Assembly (NCBI GenBank): GCA_021852055.1
Contig: JAJZOD010000002.1
Span: forward strand, 1-64,000
Direction: 5' to 3'
From: Microcaldota archaeon
GTDB lineage: Archaea > Micrarchaeota > Micrarchaeia > Micrarchaeales > CABMGC01
DNA length: 64,000 nucleotides
Part shown: piece by piece, positions 47,016-56,136 of the stretch
Numbering within the stretch: the first letter of the stretch is position 1
How the letters are laid out: each line of letters begins with the position of its first letter
The notes under the pieces: model-generated
The model's database searches: none
Told to the model about the DNA's origin: nothing
Seen by the model: the letters and a program-made list of their open reading frames with translations, nothing else
Position numbers and translations under genes: made by a program

Positions 47016-48374
47016 ATGATGGTATGGCTTGATGCGGTAATGGAAGCTGATCCAGAACTTTTCGGGTACATGAAAGAGGAGCTTTCAAGGCAGAAGGCTT
47101 CATTGGAGATGATACCTTCAGAGAACTTCACCAGCGAGGCGGTAATGCAGGCTGTTGGAAGCATACTTACAAATAAGTATTCTGAAGGATATCCGGGCAG
47201 AAGGTACTACGGCGGGAACGAGTTTATCGATAAAATAGAGCGCTTGGCTGTAAACAGGGCCAAAAGACTTTTTAATGTAGAGCATGTCAATGTGCAGCCT
47301 TATTCGGGCTCGCCTGCAAATATGGAGGTATATCTGTCAATATGCAAGCCTGGCGATACAGTAATGGGCCAGAGCCTTACTTCTGGAGGCCATTTGACGC
47401 ACGGAAGTCCGGCGAGTGCTACAGGCCAGATATTCAACAGCATGCAATACGGAGTCAGGCCTGACGGTTACATAGATCTTGATGCTGTGCGCGAGCTTGC
47501 AGTCAATAACAAGCCCAAGCTCATATGGGTCGGCTCCACGGCCTATGTGCGTCGCCTTCCTTTTAAGGAGATGGCATCCATAGCTGATGAAGTAGGCGCA
47601 TATCTTGCAGCTGACATATCGCACATCTCGGGCCTTGTCATAGCTGGCGTGCATGAAAGTCCTGCTGATTATGCCCACATAATAACTACAACCACCCACA
47701 AGACGCTTCGCGGCCCGCGCGGCGCAATGATAATGGTCACTAAAAAAGGCATTGAAAAAGACCCGGAGCTTCCTTCAAAAATAGACAAGGCCGTATTTCC
47801 AGGGATGCAGGGGGGACCGCATGACCATGTAACTGCTGCGATAGCAATTTCTCTGCTTCAGGCATCAACCCCCGAGTTCAAGGAGTATGCAGTTCAAATA
47901 GTAAATAATGCAAAGGCGCTCGCAGCAGCATTGATGAAAAACAACATAGACCTTGTAACAAACGGCACTGACAATCACATGGTGCTCGCAGATCTTACAA
48001 GTATAGCTCCCGGCCTTGGCATATTTGCTCAAGAGGCTCTGGATGCCGTAGGCGTAACGATGAACAAGAACACAGTTCCTGGGGAGCAGTCTTCTGCGTT
48101 TTATCCAAGTGGCCTGCGCATGGGCACTCCTGCAATTACGACCAGAGGCATGAAAGAACAGCAGATGTACCTGATAGCCGATATTATAAGCGAGGTAATA
48201 AACAACATACGCGGTTACAGGCTTCCTGGCGACAAGGATGCGCGCATTGATTATCTGCGCACATTTCGCGAAGAGATCAAAAAATCAGAAGCCATGCGAG
48301 ACCTTAAAAAAAGGACAGTGGAGATATCCGCTATGTTTCCTTTATACAAAAACATTCTGCTTCCTGCAGAATAA
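47016..48374 (+). CDS. glyA: Serine hydroxymethyltransferase
   Basis: PLP enzyme turning serine and tetrahydrofolate (or tetrahydromethanopterin) into glycine and the methylene carrier. Visible: IPSENFTSEAVMQAVGS, YPGRRYYGG and the PLP lysine in TTTTHKTLRGPRG. 452 aa, somewhat long because of a C-terminal extension. ATG at 47016 or 47019 after GTGAT. With thyA and folA nearby it would feed dTMP synthesis. Confidence 0.95.
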   Translation: MMVWLDAVMEADPELFGYMKEELSRQKASLEMIPSENFTSEAVMQAVGSILTNKYSEGYPGRRYYGGNEFIDKIERLAVNRAKRLFNVEHVNVQPYSGSPANMEVYLSICKPGDTVMGQSLTSGGHLTHGSPASATGQIFNSMQYGVRPDGYIDLDAVRELAVNNKPKLIWVGSTAYVRRLPFKEMASIADEVGAYLAADISHISGLVIAGVHESPADYAHIITTTTHKTLRGPRGAMIMVTKKGIEKDPELPSKIDKAVFPGMQGGPHDHVTAAIAISLLQASTPEFKEYAVQIVNNAKALAAALMKNNIDLVTNGTDNHMVLADLTSIAPGLGIFAQEALDAVGVTMNKNTVPGEQSSAFYPSGLRMGTPAITTRGMKEQQMYLIADIISEVINNIRGYRLPGDKDARIDYLRTFREEIKKSEAMRDLKKRTVEISAMFPLYKNILLPAE

Positions 48375-48513
48375 GCTGCAGAGTTGTAAACCGTAATCGA
48401 AGATCAGCAATTCATACCTGCTATGAATTTATAAACTTGGCCAGCTTAGACAAACGTGCACAGTAATGTAAACACGTATATATCATATACTTTAAAATAT
48501 ATCTGTTGATTCA

Positions 48514-49182
48514 ATGACAACTGCTATAAAAACGCAAGGTTCTGAAAAAGAGCACAGGCAGCCATCCCTTCTTGATATGGCAAAAGCCACTGCGGGTTCA
48601 CTAAGGCACGCAGCAGGCGTTTTTGCAGTATCGGCTGCAGTAGCAGTGCCTCTTGCATTTGGAAATTCCTCTGCTTCTGCAAGAGGATACAATCCATGGG
48701 AAACTGCCGCTGCAAGGATTGTAGAGAATGTGGCAAATGTTGCTACGGATGTTATAGCTTCCAATATAGTCCAGCAGCCTGCAGTTGTAGTGCAGGCTCC
48801 TGTAATTTCATATCCTGCCCCTGGCGGAGCTGTTGTCGAAAGCACAGTATCCGGATATATGCCAGCATATGCTCCAGGTGCAGTTATAGAGCCTACGGTA
48901 TCTAACTATCCCGGTTATATAGGCTATCGGGTGCCATTTACACAACAGGGCATAATAGAACGCACGGTGCATAATCGCAATTACATGCCTTACAATGCAA
49001 ACGGTGCTGTGATAGAGCAGACAGCATCAAGAGGGTTTGCATATACCGCTCCAGGTGCAGTTATAACACGCACGGTGTCAAGTCATCAGCTGCTCCAGCA
49101 AGGCGGCAGTGTTGTTGAAAGAACTGTGGGCCCACAGCAAACTTATACTACCGGCCAGATAACCTACAGCCATCAGAAATAA
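48514..49182 (+). CDS. Secreted protein with six GAVIExTV repeats
   Basis: 222 aa, not recognised. A long N-region and hydrophobic segment (AAGVFAVSAAVAVPLAFG) end in ASARGY, like a signal peptide. From about residue 108, a short unit recurs six times at 16-24 aa spacing: GAVVESTVS, GAVIEPTVS, GIIERTVHN, GAVIEQTAS, GAVITRTVS, GSVVERTVG, with Tyr/Pro-rich linkers. TATATCATATACTTTAAAATATA upstream would serve as promoter. Confidence 0.7.
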   Translation: MTTAIKTQGSEKEHRQPSLLDMAKATAGSLRHAAGVFAVSAAVAVPLAFGNSSASARGYNPWETAAARIVENVANVATDVIASNIVQQPAVVVQAPVISYPAPGGAVVESTVSGYMPAYAPGAVIEPTVSNYPGYIGYRVPFTQQGIIERTVHNRNYMPYNANGAVIEQTASRGFAYTAPGAVITRTVSSHQLLQQGGSVVERTVGPQQTYTTGQITYSHQK

Positions 49183-49188
49183 CTATGA

Positions 49189-49258
49189 ATGACATAGCAC
49201 TACTGTGTCATGGATGCGTATGTAGCCTTTATACCTTTATAATATGTTGGTATAAAAC
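49189..49258. terminator. Two hairpins between converging genes
   Basis: ATGACATAG/CTGTGTCAT (49189-49213) is an imperfect 9-bp stem, and TTTATACC/GGTATAAA (49230-49258) a perfect 8-bp inverted repeat. They lie between the repeat-protein gene and folA, where bidirectional termination would be expected. Confidence 0.45.
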
Positions 49259-49286
49259 CTACCCTTTTAGTGGCGGATAATCTAGC

Positions 49287-49763
49287 TCAAATTACTCTTT
49301 TGTATTTCTTATAAATAAACTGTGGGAAATCCTCAGAATATGCCTCCTGCCATTTGCTAAAATCTATTTCGGGAAAGTATGTGTCGCCATCAAAATCCTC
49401 TTTTATAAGCGATATGTGCATTGTATCGGCAAGCAGTAGCATGCTTCTGTATAACTGCGCTCCGCCAATGCAGTATACATCCAGTCCATGGCTTTTTGCC
49501 ACTTCAAGAGCTTTTTCTACACTTTTACATACAACTGCTCCTTCCTGCACAGAAAGGGTGGTGCTCACTATTATGTTGACTCTTTGAGGAAGAGGCCTAA
49601 ACCGCTCTGGCAGCGATTCCCAAGTATTTCTGCCCATTATTACAGTGCTGCCCAGAGTTAATCTTCTGAACAGTTCCATGTCTTCTTTTATATGCCATGG
49701 TATTCTTCCCTGTTTGCCTATAACCCTGTTTTTTGTCATGGCAACTATTATACTCAACGACAT
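49287..49763 (-). CDS. folA: Dihydrofolate reductase
   Basis: Reduces dihydrofolate formed by ThyA back to tetrahydrofolate with NADPH. SIIVAMTKNRVIGKQGRIPW, the catalytic acidic residue in HIKEDMELFRRLT, VIMGRNTWESLP and YCIGGAQLYRSML are all present. 158 aa, normal. The gene begins two bases after thyA. DHFR is patchy in Archaea, so bacterial origin is plausible. Confidence 0.95.
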   Translation of the reverse strand: MSLSIIVAMTKNRVIGKQGRIPWHIKEDMELFRRLTLGSTVIMGRNTWESLPERFRPLPQRVNIIVSTTLSVQEGAVVCKSVEKALEVAKSHGLDVYCIGGAQLYRSMLLLADTMHISLIKEDFDGDTYFPEIDFSKWQEAYSEDFPQFIYKKYKRVI

Positions 49764-49765
49764 AA

Positions 49766-50662
49766 TTACACTGCTATATCAAATTTTATAGGAGGAAAGC
49801 TCTGATAATTTTCTATAGTTGTATCGGTATACTGCCATTCAAATATGTTTTTGAAGCTGTCTGTTCTTATTTTGGGAAGGGTATACTTCATAGGATCTCT
49901 GGATATCTGCTCCTTTGCTCCGGAGACGTGGTTTTCATAAATGTGCACATCAGCAAGGAACCCGACAAGCCTGCCCTCTTTTAATCCTGACTCTTTTGCA
50001 AGAAGGTGCAGGAGAAGCGCATAGCTTGCGATATTGAACGGAAGCCCAAGCATAGTATCCACAGACCGCTGATTCCACAGCAGGTTAAGCTTGCCCTCTA
50101 TTACTGTAACCTGGAAGCCGTAGTGGCAAGGAGGCAATGCCATCATTTCAAGCTGCTGAGGATTCCACGCAGACACTATCATGCGCCTGTCGTTCGGATC
50201 GCTCTTGAGTTTTTCGACGAGCTTTGACAGCTGATCAACTCCGCTGCCTTTATAATCCGCTTCATAATCCCTGTATTCGCCGTTGAAGTGCCTCCACTGA
50301 AATCCGTATATAGGGCCTAAGTTCCTTTCCTCAAGCATGCGTTTCTTCTCTACATCGCTATGCCCGTACGGTGCGACCTTCGGATTTGCCCATTCGTCCC
50401 AGATATGGTTATTACGATCCTGAAGCCACTTCTTATCAGTGATACCTTTTATAAAGAACTCAAGCTCAGATGCGATGTTCCTGAAAGGCATCTTTTTCGT
50501 AGTGAGCAGAGGGAAACCCAATTCCATGTCATGCTCGAACATAGCTCCTGCTATTGTCAGTGTTCTCACCCCAGTCCTGTTATCCTTCCACGCTCCAGAA
50601 TCAAGTACGCGCCTGACGATATCCAAATACGCAGAATCAGCATTATATGCCATGTATGCCAT
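49766..50662 (-). CDS. thyA: Thymidylate synthase (ThyA type)
   Basis: Methylates dUMP to dTMP using methylene-tetrahydrofolate, yielding dihydrofolate. Catalytic Cys in ALPPCHYGFQ, DRRMIVSAWNP (phosphate-binding Arg), RSVDTMLGLPFNIASYA and the C-terminal PPIKFDIAV are intact. 298 aa. It is cotranscribed with folA. Confidence 0.96.
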   Translation of the reverse strand: MAYMAYNADSAYLDIVRRVLDSGAWKDNRTGVRTLTIAGAMFEHDMELGFPLLTTKKMPFRNIASELEFFIKGITDKKWLQDRNNHIWDEWANPKVAPYGHSDVEKKRMLEERNLGPIYGFQWRHFNGEYRDYEADYKGSGVDQLSKLVEKLKSDPNDRRMIVSAWNPQQLEMMALPPCHYGFQVTVIEGKLNLLWNQRSVDTMLGLPFNIASYALLLHLLAKESGLKEGRLVGFLADVHIYENHVSGAKEQISRDPMKYTLPKIRTDSFKNIFEWQYTDTTIENYQSFPPIKFDIAV

Positions 50663-50778
50663 GCAAACCTATTAGCAAATTTGCGTACTAATCTAAAAAT
50701 GTGCTTTATGCCGATTATTTATCCTAATATACTCTTATACGTCTGTGTATGCCTGTGCATGCCTGCATAAGCCAGAAG

Positions 50779-51870
50779 TCAGAATAAGCCAAATTTTTTC
50801 TTCCCTGCACTCTCATGAATGTCCTTGAATCGCTTCATAAGCTCCTCTTCATCAGATGTAATCGATTTAGGTATCTCAACGTTCACTGTTATTATCTCAT
50901 CGCCCCTGCTGTTGCTTCCAAACCTTCTCATGCCTTCGTTTTTCAATGTTATCCTGGCGCCCTGCTGCGTGCCTCTATTTAGAGTTATTGCCTTACTGCC
51001 TTTGAGAGTAGGCACTTCTATACCACCGCCAAGCAGCGCAGTGTAAAAAGGAACATTTACCTCAGCATGTATATCATCGCCTTCTCGAACAAACTGCCTG
51101 TCCTCCTGCACTCCTATCTCTATGTAAAGGTCACCTGATCCCTGCCTAGAGTAATCACCCATGCCCTCAAGTCGCAGGCGCATCCCATCACGAACACCGG
51201 CAGGTATCTTTACCTTTATCTTCTCAACTCTAACATAACCTCCCTTTCCCAGGCATACCCTGCATCTCTTCTCGAACGTCCTGCCTGTACCAGAACACTC
51301 TGGGCATGTTGTTACCACCTGCATGCTTCCGAATATTGTGTTGCTGGTCCTGCGCACACGCCCAGTGCCGCGGCATTCACTACATTTCACAATTTTAGAG
51401 CCTGGCTCTGCACCCTCTCCATTGCACCTGTCGCATTTGGCTACATGCCTGAGCGATATCTCCTTCTCAACACCGTCGGCAGCATCCCGCAGGCTGATAT
51501 TCATTCTATAAAGTACGCTGTTGCCGCCTCCGCTGAAGGAGCTGTTGCCAAAACCGAAGTTTGAGAAGTTTTCAAATCCCTGCGCCCCAAAAAGATCCCT
51601 GAAGATGTCATTCGGATTAAAACCGCGGAAGATGTCCTCCTCGCTGTACTGCTGGTTGAATGCTTCGGGGCCATATGCATCGTATTTACTGCGCTTCTCA
51701 GGGTCTCCTAAAACAGCGTACGCTTCATTTACTTCCTTGAATTTTTCTTCAGTGACCTTGTCTTTATTCCTGTCTGGGTGGAGCTCAAGCGCCTTCTTCC
51801 TGTAAGCTTTCTTTACCTCATCCTGCGAGGCATTCTTCGGAATGCCAAGCACATCATAATAGTCCTGCAT
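50779..51870 (-). CDS. dnaJ: Chaperone DnaJ
   Basis: Hsp40 co-chaperone that stimulates DnaK ATPase. N-terminal J domain with HPDRN, a Gly/Phe region (FSNFGFGNSSFSGGG), four zinc repeats (CDRCNGEG, CSECRGTG, CPECSGTG, CRVCLGKG), and the C-terminal substrate-binding barrels. 363 aa, full length. Third gene of the grpE-dnaK-dnaJ set. Confidence 0.96.
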   Translation of the reverse strand: MQDYYDVLGIPKNASQDEVKKAYRKKALELHPDRNKDKVTEEKFKEVNEAYAVLGDPEKRSKYDAYGPEAFNQQYSEEDIFRGFNPNDIFRDLFGAQGFENFSNFGFGNSSFSGGGNSVLYRMNISLRDAADGVEKEISLRHVAKCDRCNGEGAEPGSKIVKCSECRGTGRVRRTSNTIFGSMQVVTTCPECSGTGRTFEKRCRVCLGKGGYVRVEKIKVKIPAGVRDGMRLRLEGMGDYSRQGSGDLYIEIGVQEDRQFVREGDDIHAEVNVPFYTALLGGGIEVPTLKGSKAITLNRGTQQGARITLKNEGMRRFGSNSRGDEIITVNVEIPKSITSDEEELMKRFKDIHESAGKKKFGLF

Positions 51871-51905
51871 TTGGTCACTTTTCTATAGGTCGCGTGTTTA
51901 TATAC

Positions 51906-53753
51906 CTACTTTTCCACCTTGAAGTCTGCGTTAACTGTGTCTCCGCCTTCCGGACTGCTAGGGCCTCCAGCCCCCGGACCCTGCTCTGGCCCCATGGCTC
52001 CTTCTCCACTGCCTTTATACATGCTTGCGCCGGCTTCCTGCATAAGTGCATTCAGCGCTTCTGACTTCTCCTTAATCTCGCTCTCATTCCCCTCTTTTTT
52101 GAGGGCCTCCCTGAGCTCTTCGCTGCCCTTTTCTATCTTTTCCTTAATGTCAGCAGCTATCTTGTCCTTGGAGTCTTTGAGAAGCTTATCAGCGCCATAC
52201 ACCAAAGATTCAGCATCATTGCGTATCTGTACCTTTTCCAGAACCTCCTTGTCGCGATCAGCGTTCTCCTCCGCCTCTTTTATCTTTTTATCAATATCCT
52301 CGCGGCTCATCTTGTTCCTTGCAGTGACCTGCATCCTCTGCTCTTTGCCTGTTGCCTTGTCCTTTGCAGTAACGTGTATTATACCGTTGGCGTCTATATC
52401 GAACGTAACCTCTATCTGTGGTGTGCCGCGCTGTGCCGGAGGCAGTCCAGTAAGCTGGAACTGCCCGAGGTCTATGTTGTCCTTGGCAAGCTTGCGTTCA
52501 CCCTGCAGTATGTGTATGTCGACTGCTGGTTGGTTGTCAGCTGCCGTAGTAAACACCTGCGTTTTCTTTATTGGTATTGTTGTGTTGCGTTCTATAAGGG
52601 TCGTCATCACTCCACCGAGTGTTTCAAGCCCTAACGACAGCGGCGTTACATCAAGAAGCACTATGTCCTTGACCTCTCCTGTAAGAACTCCTGCCTGCAC
52701 GGCTGCTCCAAATGCCACAGCCTCCATCGGATCAACGCCTCTTTCTATCTTCTTGCCCAGCAACTGTTCGACATACCTCTGCACTATTGGCATACGCGTA
52801 GGGCCTCCGACTAGTATGATCTTGTCAATGTCTTTAGGCTCAAGCTTTGCATCCTTAAGCGCCTGCATTACAGGTTTTGTAGTCTTCTCAACTATCGGAA
52901 CTACTATCTCCTCCAGCTTCGCTCTTGTCAGACTGTATGTGAAATGCACAGGTGCGTTTCCCGGACCCATAGTAAGGAATGGCAGACTTATCTCGCTTGT
53001 AAGTGTTGTAGAGAGCTCTATCTTCGCCCGTTCGCCTGCTTCCCTGAGCCTCTGCATCGCCTGACTGTCTTTTGTTATGTCTACGCCCTGCTTTGCCACT
53101 TCTTTTGCAAGAAAGTCTACTATTGCCTTGTCCATATCAGTGCCTCCGAGCTGTGTATCGCCGCTTGTTGATTTGACCTCGAATACACCTCCCCCAAAAT
53201 CCATTATCGTGACGTCAAGGGTTCCGCCGCCGAAATCGTAGACTATAATCTTCAGATCTTTGTCTGCCTTGTCAATGCCGTATGCAAGTGCCGCTGCCGT
53301 AGGTTCGTTAACAAGCCTTACGACCTCTAAGCCAGCTATCTCGCCTGCATCTTTTGTTGCCTGCCTCTGGTTGTCGTCAAAATAAGCCGGCACTGTTATA
53401 ACGGCCTTTTTAACCTCATCCCCGAGGAACGCCTCTGCATCGCTTTTAATCTTCTGCAGTATCATCGCAGAGAGCTCCTGCGGCGTATACTCCTTTCCAA
53501 GCACCTTGTACCTGAAGTTGGTGCCCATCTTTCTCTTAAATGCACTCAATGTGCCTTCAGTGTTTGCAACTGCCTGCCTTTTAGCAGGCTCACCTATGAG
53601 TCGCTGCCCGTCTTTTGTAAATGCAACATAACTTGGAAAGGATTTCCCGTAAAGCGATGTGCCCTCCGCGCTGGGTATAAGCACTGGCCTTCCTCCTTCT
53701 AATACCGCTGCAGCACTGTTGCTGGTGCCCAAATCTATACCTATTATTTTCAT
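51906..53753 (-). CDS. dnaK: Chaperone DnaK (Hsp70)
   Basis: ATP-driven chaperone. [34 protein letters not shown] and [13 protein letters not shown] mark the ATPase domain; substrate domain from about 365, helical lid to a Gly/Pro-rich tail ([18 protein letters not shown]). 615 aa. Hsp70 in Archaea is generally thought to be acquired from Bacteria. Start ATG three bases after grpE. Confidence 0.97.
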   Translation of the reverse strand: MKIIGIDLGTSNSAAAVLEGGRPVLIPSAEGTSLYGKSFPSYVAFTKDGQRLIGEPAKRQAVANTEGTLSAFKRKMGTNFRYKVLGKEYTPQELSAMILQKIKSDAEAFLGDEVKKAVITVPAYFDDNQRQATKDAGEIAGLEVVRLVNEPTAAALAYGIDKADKDLKIIVYDFGGGTLDVTIMDFGGGVFEVKSTSGDTQLGGTDMDKAIVDFLAKEVAKQGVDITKDSQAMQRLREAGERAKIELSTTLTSEISLPFLTMGPGNAPVHFTYSLTRAKLEEIVVPIVEKTTKPVMQALKDAKLEPKDIDKIILVGGPTRMPIVQRYVEQLLGKKIERGVDPMEAVAFGAAVQAGVLTGEVKDIVLLDVTPLSLGLETLGGVMTTLIERNTTIPIKKTQVFTTAADNQPAVDIHILQGERKLAKDNIDLGQFQLTGLPPAQRGTPQIEVTFDIDANGIIHVTAKDKATGKEQRMQVTARNKMSREDIDKKIKEAEENADRDKEVLEKVQIRNDAESLVYGADKLLKDSKDKIAADIKEKIEKGSEELREALKKEGNESEIKEKSEALNALMQEAGASMYKGSGEGAMGPEQGPGAGGPSSPEGGDTVNADFKVEK

Positions 53754-53756
53754 GTT

Positions 53757-54305
53757 TTACACCTTTTTGTCCTCGTCCTGCACTCTGCCTTTTGAAACTA
53801 TTACAGATGCAGGTCTAAGCATTATCCCATTGAGCAGATATCCTTTTCTGACTACTTCCAGTATGCTGCCCTCTTTCGAGCTGCTCTCCTTAGTAAGTAT
53901 GACCTCATGTTTGTACGGATCTGCTGTCCCATATGTTTCTATCTCGCTCAGTCCCTCTTTTTTCAATGTATCAATCAAATTCGAGAATACAAGTGCAACG
54001 CCCTTGTCTACATCGCCTTTTGCCTCTATGGCATCCATGGCAAGTCCAAATTCGTCAAGCACCGGCAACAGCTTCCTTGCAAGTTCAGCCTTTCCTAGGC
54101 TTCTAGCCGACTCCATCTCCTTTGCGCTTCTTTTTTTATAATTATCAAACTCCGCAGCAAGCCTAAGTAGCCTGTCCTTTAGATCTGCGCTATCTCCTTT
54201 TTCGCCTGCACACTCCTCCTGCTCTTTGGCTTCTGCCTTCTGCCCGTCTGCACGGTTTTCTTCTGAATGCACTTTTTTACTGCCGTTTTCCTTTTCTTCT
54301 GGCAT
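53757..54305 (-). CDS. grpE: Nucleotide exchange factor GrpE
   Basis: DnaK nucleotide exchange factor. A charged N-terminus, a long coiled-coil (LRLAAEFDNYKKRSAKEME) and the beta domain (GSILEVVRKGYLLNGIMLRP) are typical. The ORF track starts at 54329, but GAGGAGG lies seven bases before ATG 54305, so MPEEKENG (182 aa) is the better start. It overlaps the regulator gene by 29 bases. Confidence 0.94.
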   Translation of the reverse strand: MPEEKENGSKKVHSEENRADGQKAEAKEQEECAGEKGDSADLKDRLLRLAAEFDNYKKRSAKEMESARSLGKAELARKLLPVLDEFGLAMDAIEAKGDVDKGVALVFSNLIDTLKKEGLSEIETYGTADPYKHEVILTKESSSKEGSILEVVRKGYLLNGIMLRPASVIVSKGRVQDEDKKV

Positions 54306-54708
54306 GTATATCCTCCTCAAAAATTTCATTCATCCTCTGTGCCATATTTATCATCCTGACAAATTCTCTCGACATGTCAGCCTGTATCTCCTCCAATGTG
54401 CTTGGAAGGTCTTCTGATCTGAGGTAGTACTTCCTGCCCCTCCTTATCACAAGGCCCGTGTATATAAACCTGTTCAGATGGTAGATGACTGTGCTTCTTG
54501 GCATGTTGAGCTCTTCTGTCAGGTCTTTGCTCGTAACTCCGCCGCCTTCCATGCTGTTGCTTACTATCTCCTTGAAAATTGCAGGCTCAATCTCATCTCC
54601 CTTGCCGGCAAGGTCAAACACCTCGCAGAACCACTCCAGTATGTTGTTTATGTCCTCCTTGCCCGGTCTGTTCACCTGTCTTATCACTATCTTCTCTATG
54701 GCAGACAT
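54277..54708 (-). CDS. Winged-helix regulator heading the heat-shock operon
   Basis: 143 aa. The central winged HTH (TSKDLTEELNMPRSTVIYHL) resembles ArsR/HTH-20 archaeal regulators, with long helices on both sides that probably dimerise. It is cotranscribed ahead of grpE-dnaK-dnaJ, the position of HrcA in bacteria, and a palindrome lies just upstream. It is probably the autoregulator of this operon (inference). Confidence 0.8.
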   Translation of the reverse strand: MSAIEKIVIRQVNRPGKEDINNILEWFCEVFDLAGKGDEIEPAIFKEIVSNSMEGGGVTSKDLTEELNMPRSTVIYHLNRFIYTGLVIRRGRKYYLRSEDLPSTLEEIQADMSREFVRMINMAQRMNEIFEEDIHARRKGKRQ

Positions 54709-54751
54709 AATCTAATTTATGTATAAATAAATATATAAATGTTTGTGTTTT

Positions 54752-54775
54752 TTCAATAAAAAGTTGAATATTCAA
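54752..54775. promoter_or_regulatory. Candidate operator of the heat-shock operon
   Basis: TTGAATATTCAA at 54764-54775 is a perfect 12-bp palindrome, and another half-site TTCAA lies at 54752-54756 with seven bases between. TATA-like sequences (TTTATATATTTAT) lie between it and the regulator ATG at 54708, so the palindrome sits upstream of the TATA element. Confidence 0.45.
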
Positions 54776-54906
54776 TAATAAGCTGTTATATATCACTAGA
54801 TTTATATCACTGGATGCTGCTCCTCAAGCCCTGCATCCAAAGAACTGCACCATGCAGTGCAAGCAAAGAAATATAATAACTACAATGCAATTAAATCCGT
54901 GTTTTT

Positions 54907-55650
54907 ATGTCCAAATCTGCTATAGTAGAAAAAAGCATGGCTCAGGGAAGCGAGCCAAAACAGAAAACAACACAGAAAAGCAACACCCTGAAATACGCAG
55001 TAATAATCATAGCCGTACTTGCCGTGGCTGTTGTAGTGTTATATTCAGTGCTGTCTCCAATACTAAGCAAATCGCCCCTATCTGGCCCGAATGGCAAGTC
55101 TGCAAACACGACTTGTCCATGTGTGAACGCGCAGCAGGTTCAACAGTTCATGAATGAATCATCTGCTGTTGCTGCCAATGCAATTGCAAATTCAACATAC
55201 ATCTCTGCATCTGACATTCAAACACAGCTTGAGGCGACATCATCAAATGCATCGCTTCAGAATACTGCTCTTTATGAATTTTACAAAAACGTAAGCCAGG
55301 GCTGGCTGTTCGAATATGATGCAGCCACAGGCGGAAATCCAAGCATCTTAAATGCATCAGCAACAAACTCAAGCAACATTGCTATTGAATTAATTCTGCA
55401 ATCAAGCTCTCCGAAGGCTATGTATGACTACGAGGTTTCAAAAGAAAATACCACATCAAATGTTAAAAGCGGTCAGTTAGGGTCATTCATATACTCATAT
55501 GTAAATGACACTTTACAAAACTCTACCATAGTCAGCATTTTAGGTTACAAAAACGACTATGTTGTTGCTCTAGAAATGATGTACAAAACCAACAAAGGGG
55601 CATATTCGCCGCAACAGATGGTCTCTGTTTTGAACTCAACATTGCCTTAG
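54907..55650 (+). CDS. Membrane-anchored extracytoplasmic protein of unknown function
   Basis: 247 aa. Short cytoplasmic N-terminus, one helix (YAVIIIAVLAVAVVVLYSVL), then an outside domain with a CPC pair and several N-glycosylation sites. The C-terminal part (DYVVALEMMYKTNKGAYSPQ) is compact alpha/beta. No family recognised. Confidence 0.7.
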   Translation: MSKSAIVEKSMAQGSEPKQKTTQKSNTLKYAVIIIAVLAVAVVVLYSVLSPILSKSPLSGPNGKSANTTCPCVNAQQVQQFMNESSAVAANAIANSTYISASDIQTQLEATSSNASLQNTALYEFYKNVSQGWLFEYDAATGGNPSILNASATNSSNIAIELILQSSSPKAMYDYEVSKENTTSNVKSGQLGSFIYSYVNDTLQNSTIVSILGYKNDYVVALEMMYKTNKGAYSPQQMVSVLNSTLP

Positions 55651-55735
55651 TAAATACTGTTACTGTTACTAGAATATCACTAGAATAAGATACAGATTAG
55701 TGATGGAGTTCAGCAATTCCTAAAATGTGATATCA

Positions 55736-55753
55736 GCTGCAATTCATTGCAGC
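55736..55753 (+). terminator. Hairpin between small membrane-protein genes
   Basis: GCTGCAA-TTCA-TTGCAGC is a perfect 7-bp stem about 85 bases after the preceding stop; a terminator is possible. Confidence 0.35.
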
Positions 55754-55807
55754 AACGCAAAGCCTTTTATTGCTATCCTTCCACTATAATCTTATAGAAG
55801 TGATTTT

Positions 55808-56047
55808 ATGAAGAATCTACATTACGCAATAATCGCTGTGATTCTTGCCATACTCTTTGTGGTAATTGGTTTTGTAACAACCTTATCTGCTGCAGTAGGC
55901 TCAAGCAGTTTGTCTAAGTATTCATTAGTGGGATACACGCTTACCCTACTTGCATTTATGATTGTGCTTTGGATACTTATGGTAATTCTTATGCACAATG
56001 ATCCTGTCAGGAATCAGGACAGCAGCAGGCGCAGAAGAAGACAGTGA
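55808..56047 (+). CDS. Small two-helix membrane protein
   Basis: 79 aa with two membrane helices (AIIAVILAILFVVIGFVTTL and VGYTLTLLAFMIVLWILMVI) and an Arg-rich end (SSRRRRRQ) that would be cytoplasmic. AGTGATTTT precedes the ATG. Function unknown. Confidence 0.65.
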   Translation: MKNLHYAIIAVILAILFVVIGFVTTLSAAVGSSSLSKYSLVGYTLTLLAFMIVLWILMVILMHNDPVRNQDSSRRRRRQ

Positions 56048-56062
56048 TTACATACCTCACGT

Positions 56063-56083
56063 GTGCTGGCGTTGCGCCGGCAC
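56063..56083 (+). terminator. GC-rich hairpin before the glycosyltransferase gene
   Basis: GTGCTGGCG-TTG-CGCCGGCAC forms nine base pairs with one T-G wobble, 15 bases after the preceding stop codon. Confidence 0.45.
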
Positions 56084-56136
56084 AGCACAAGGCCAAGCGC
56101 ACCTGATATACACCTGCTATACTCTAGGTTATTTTT

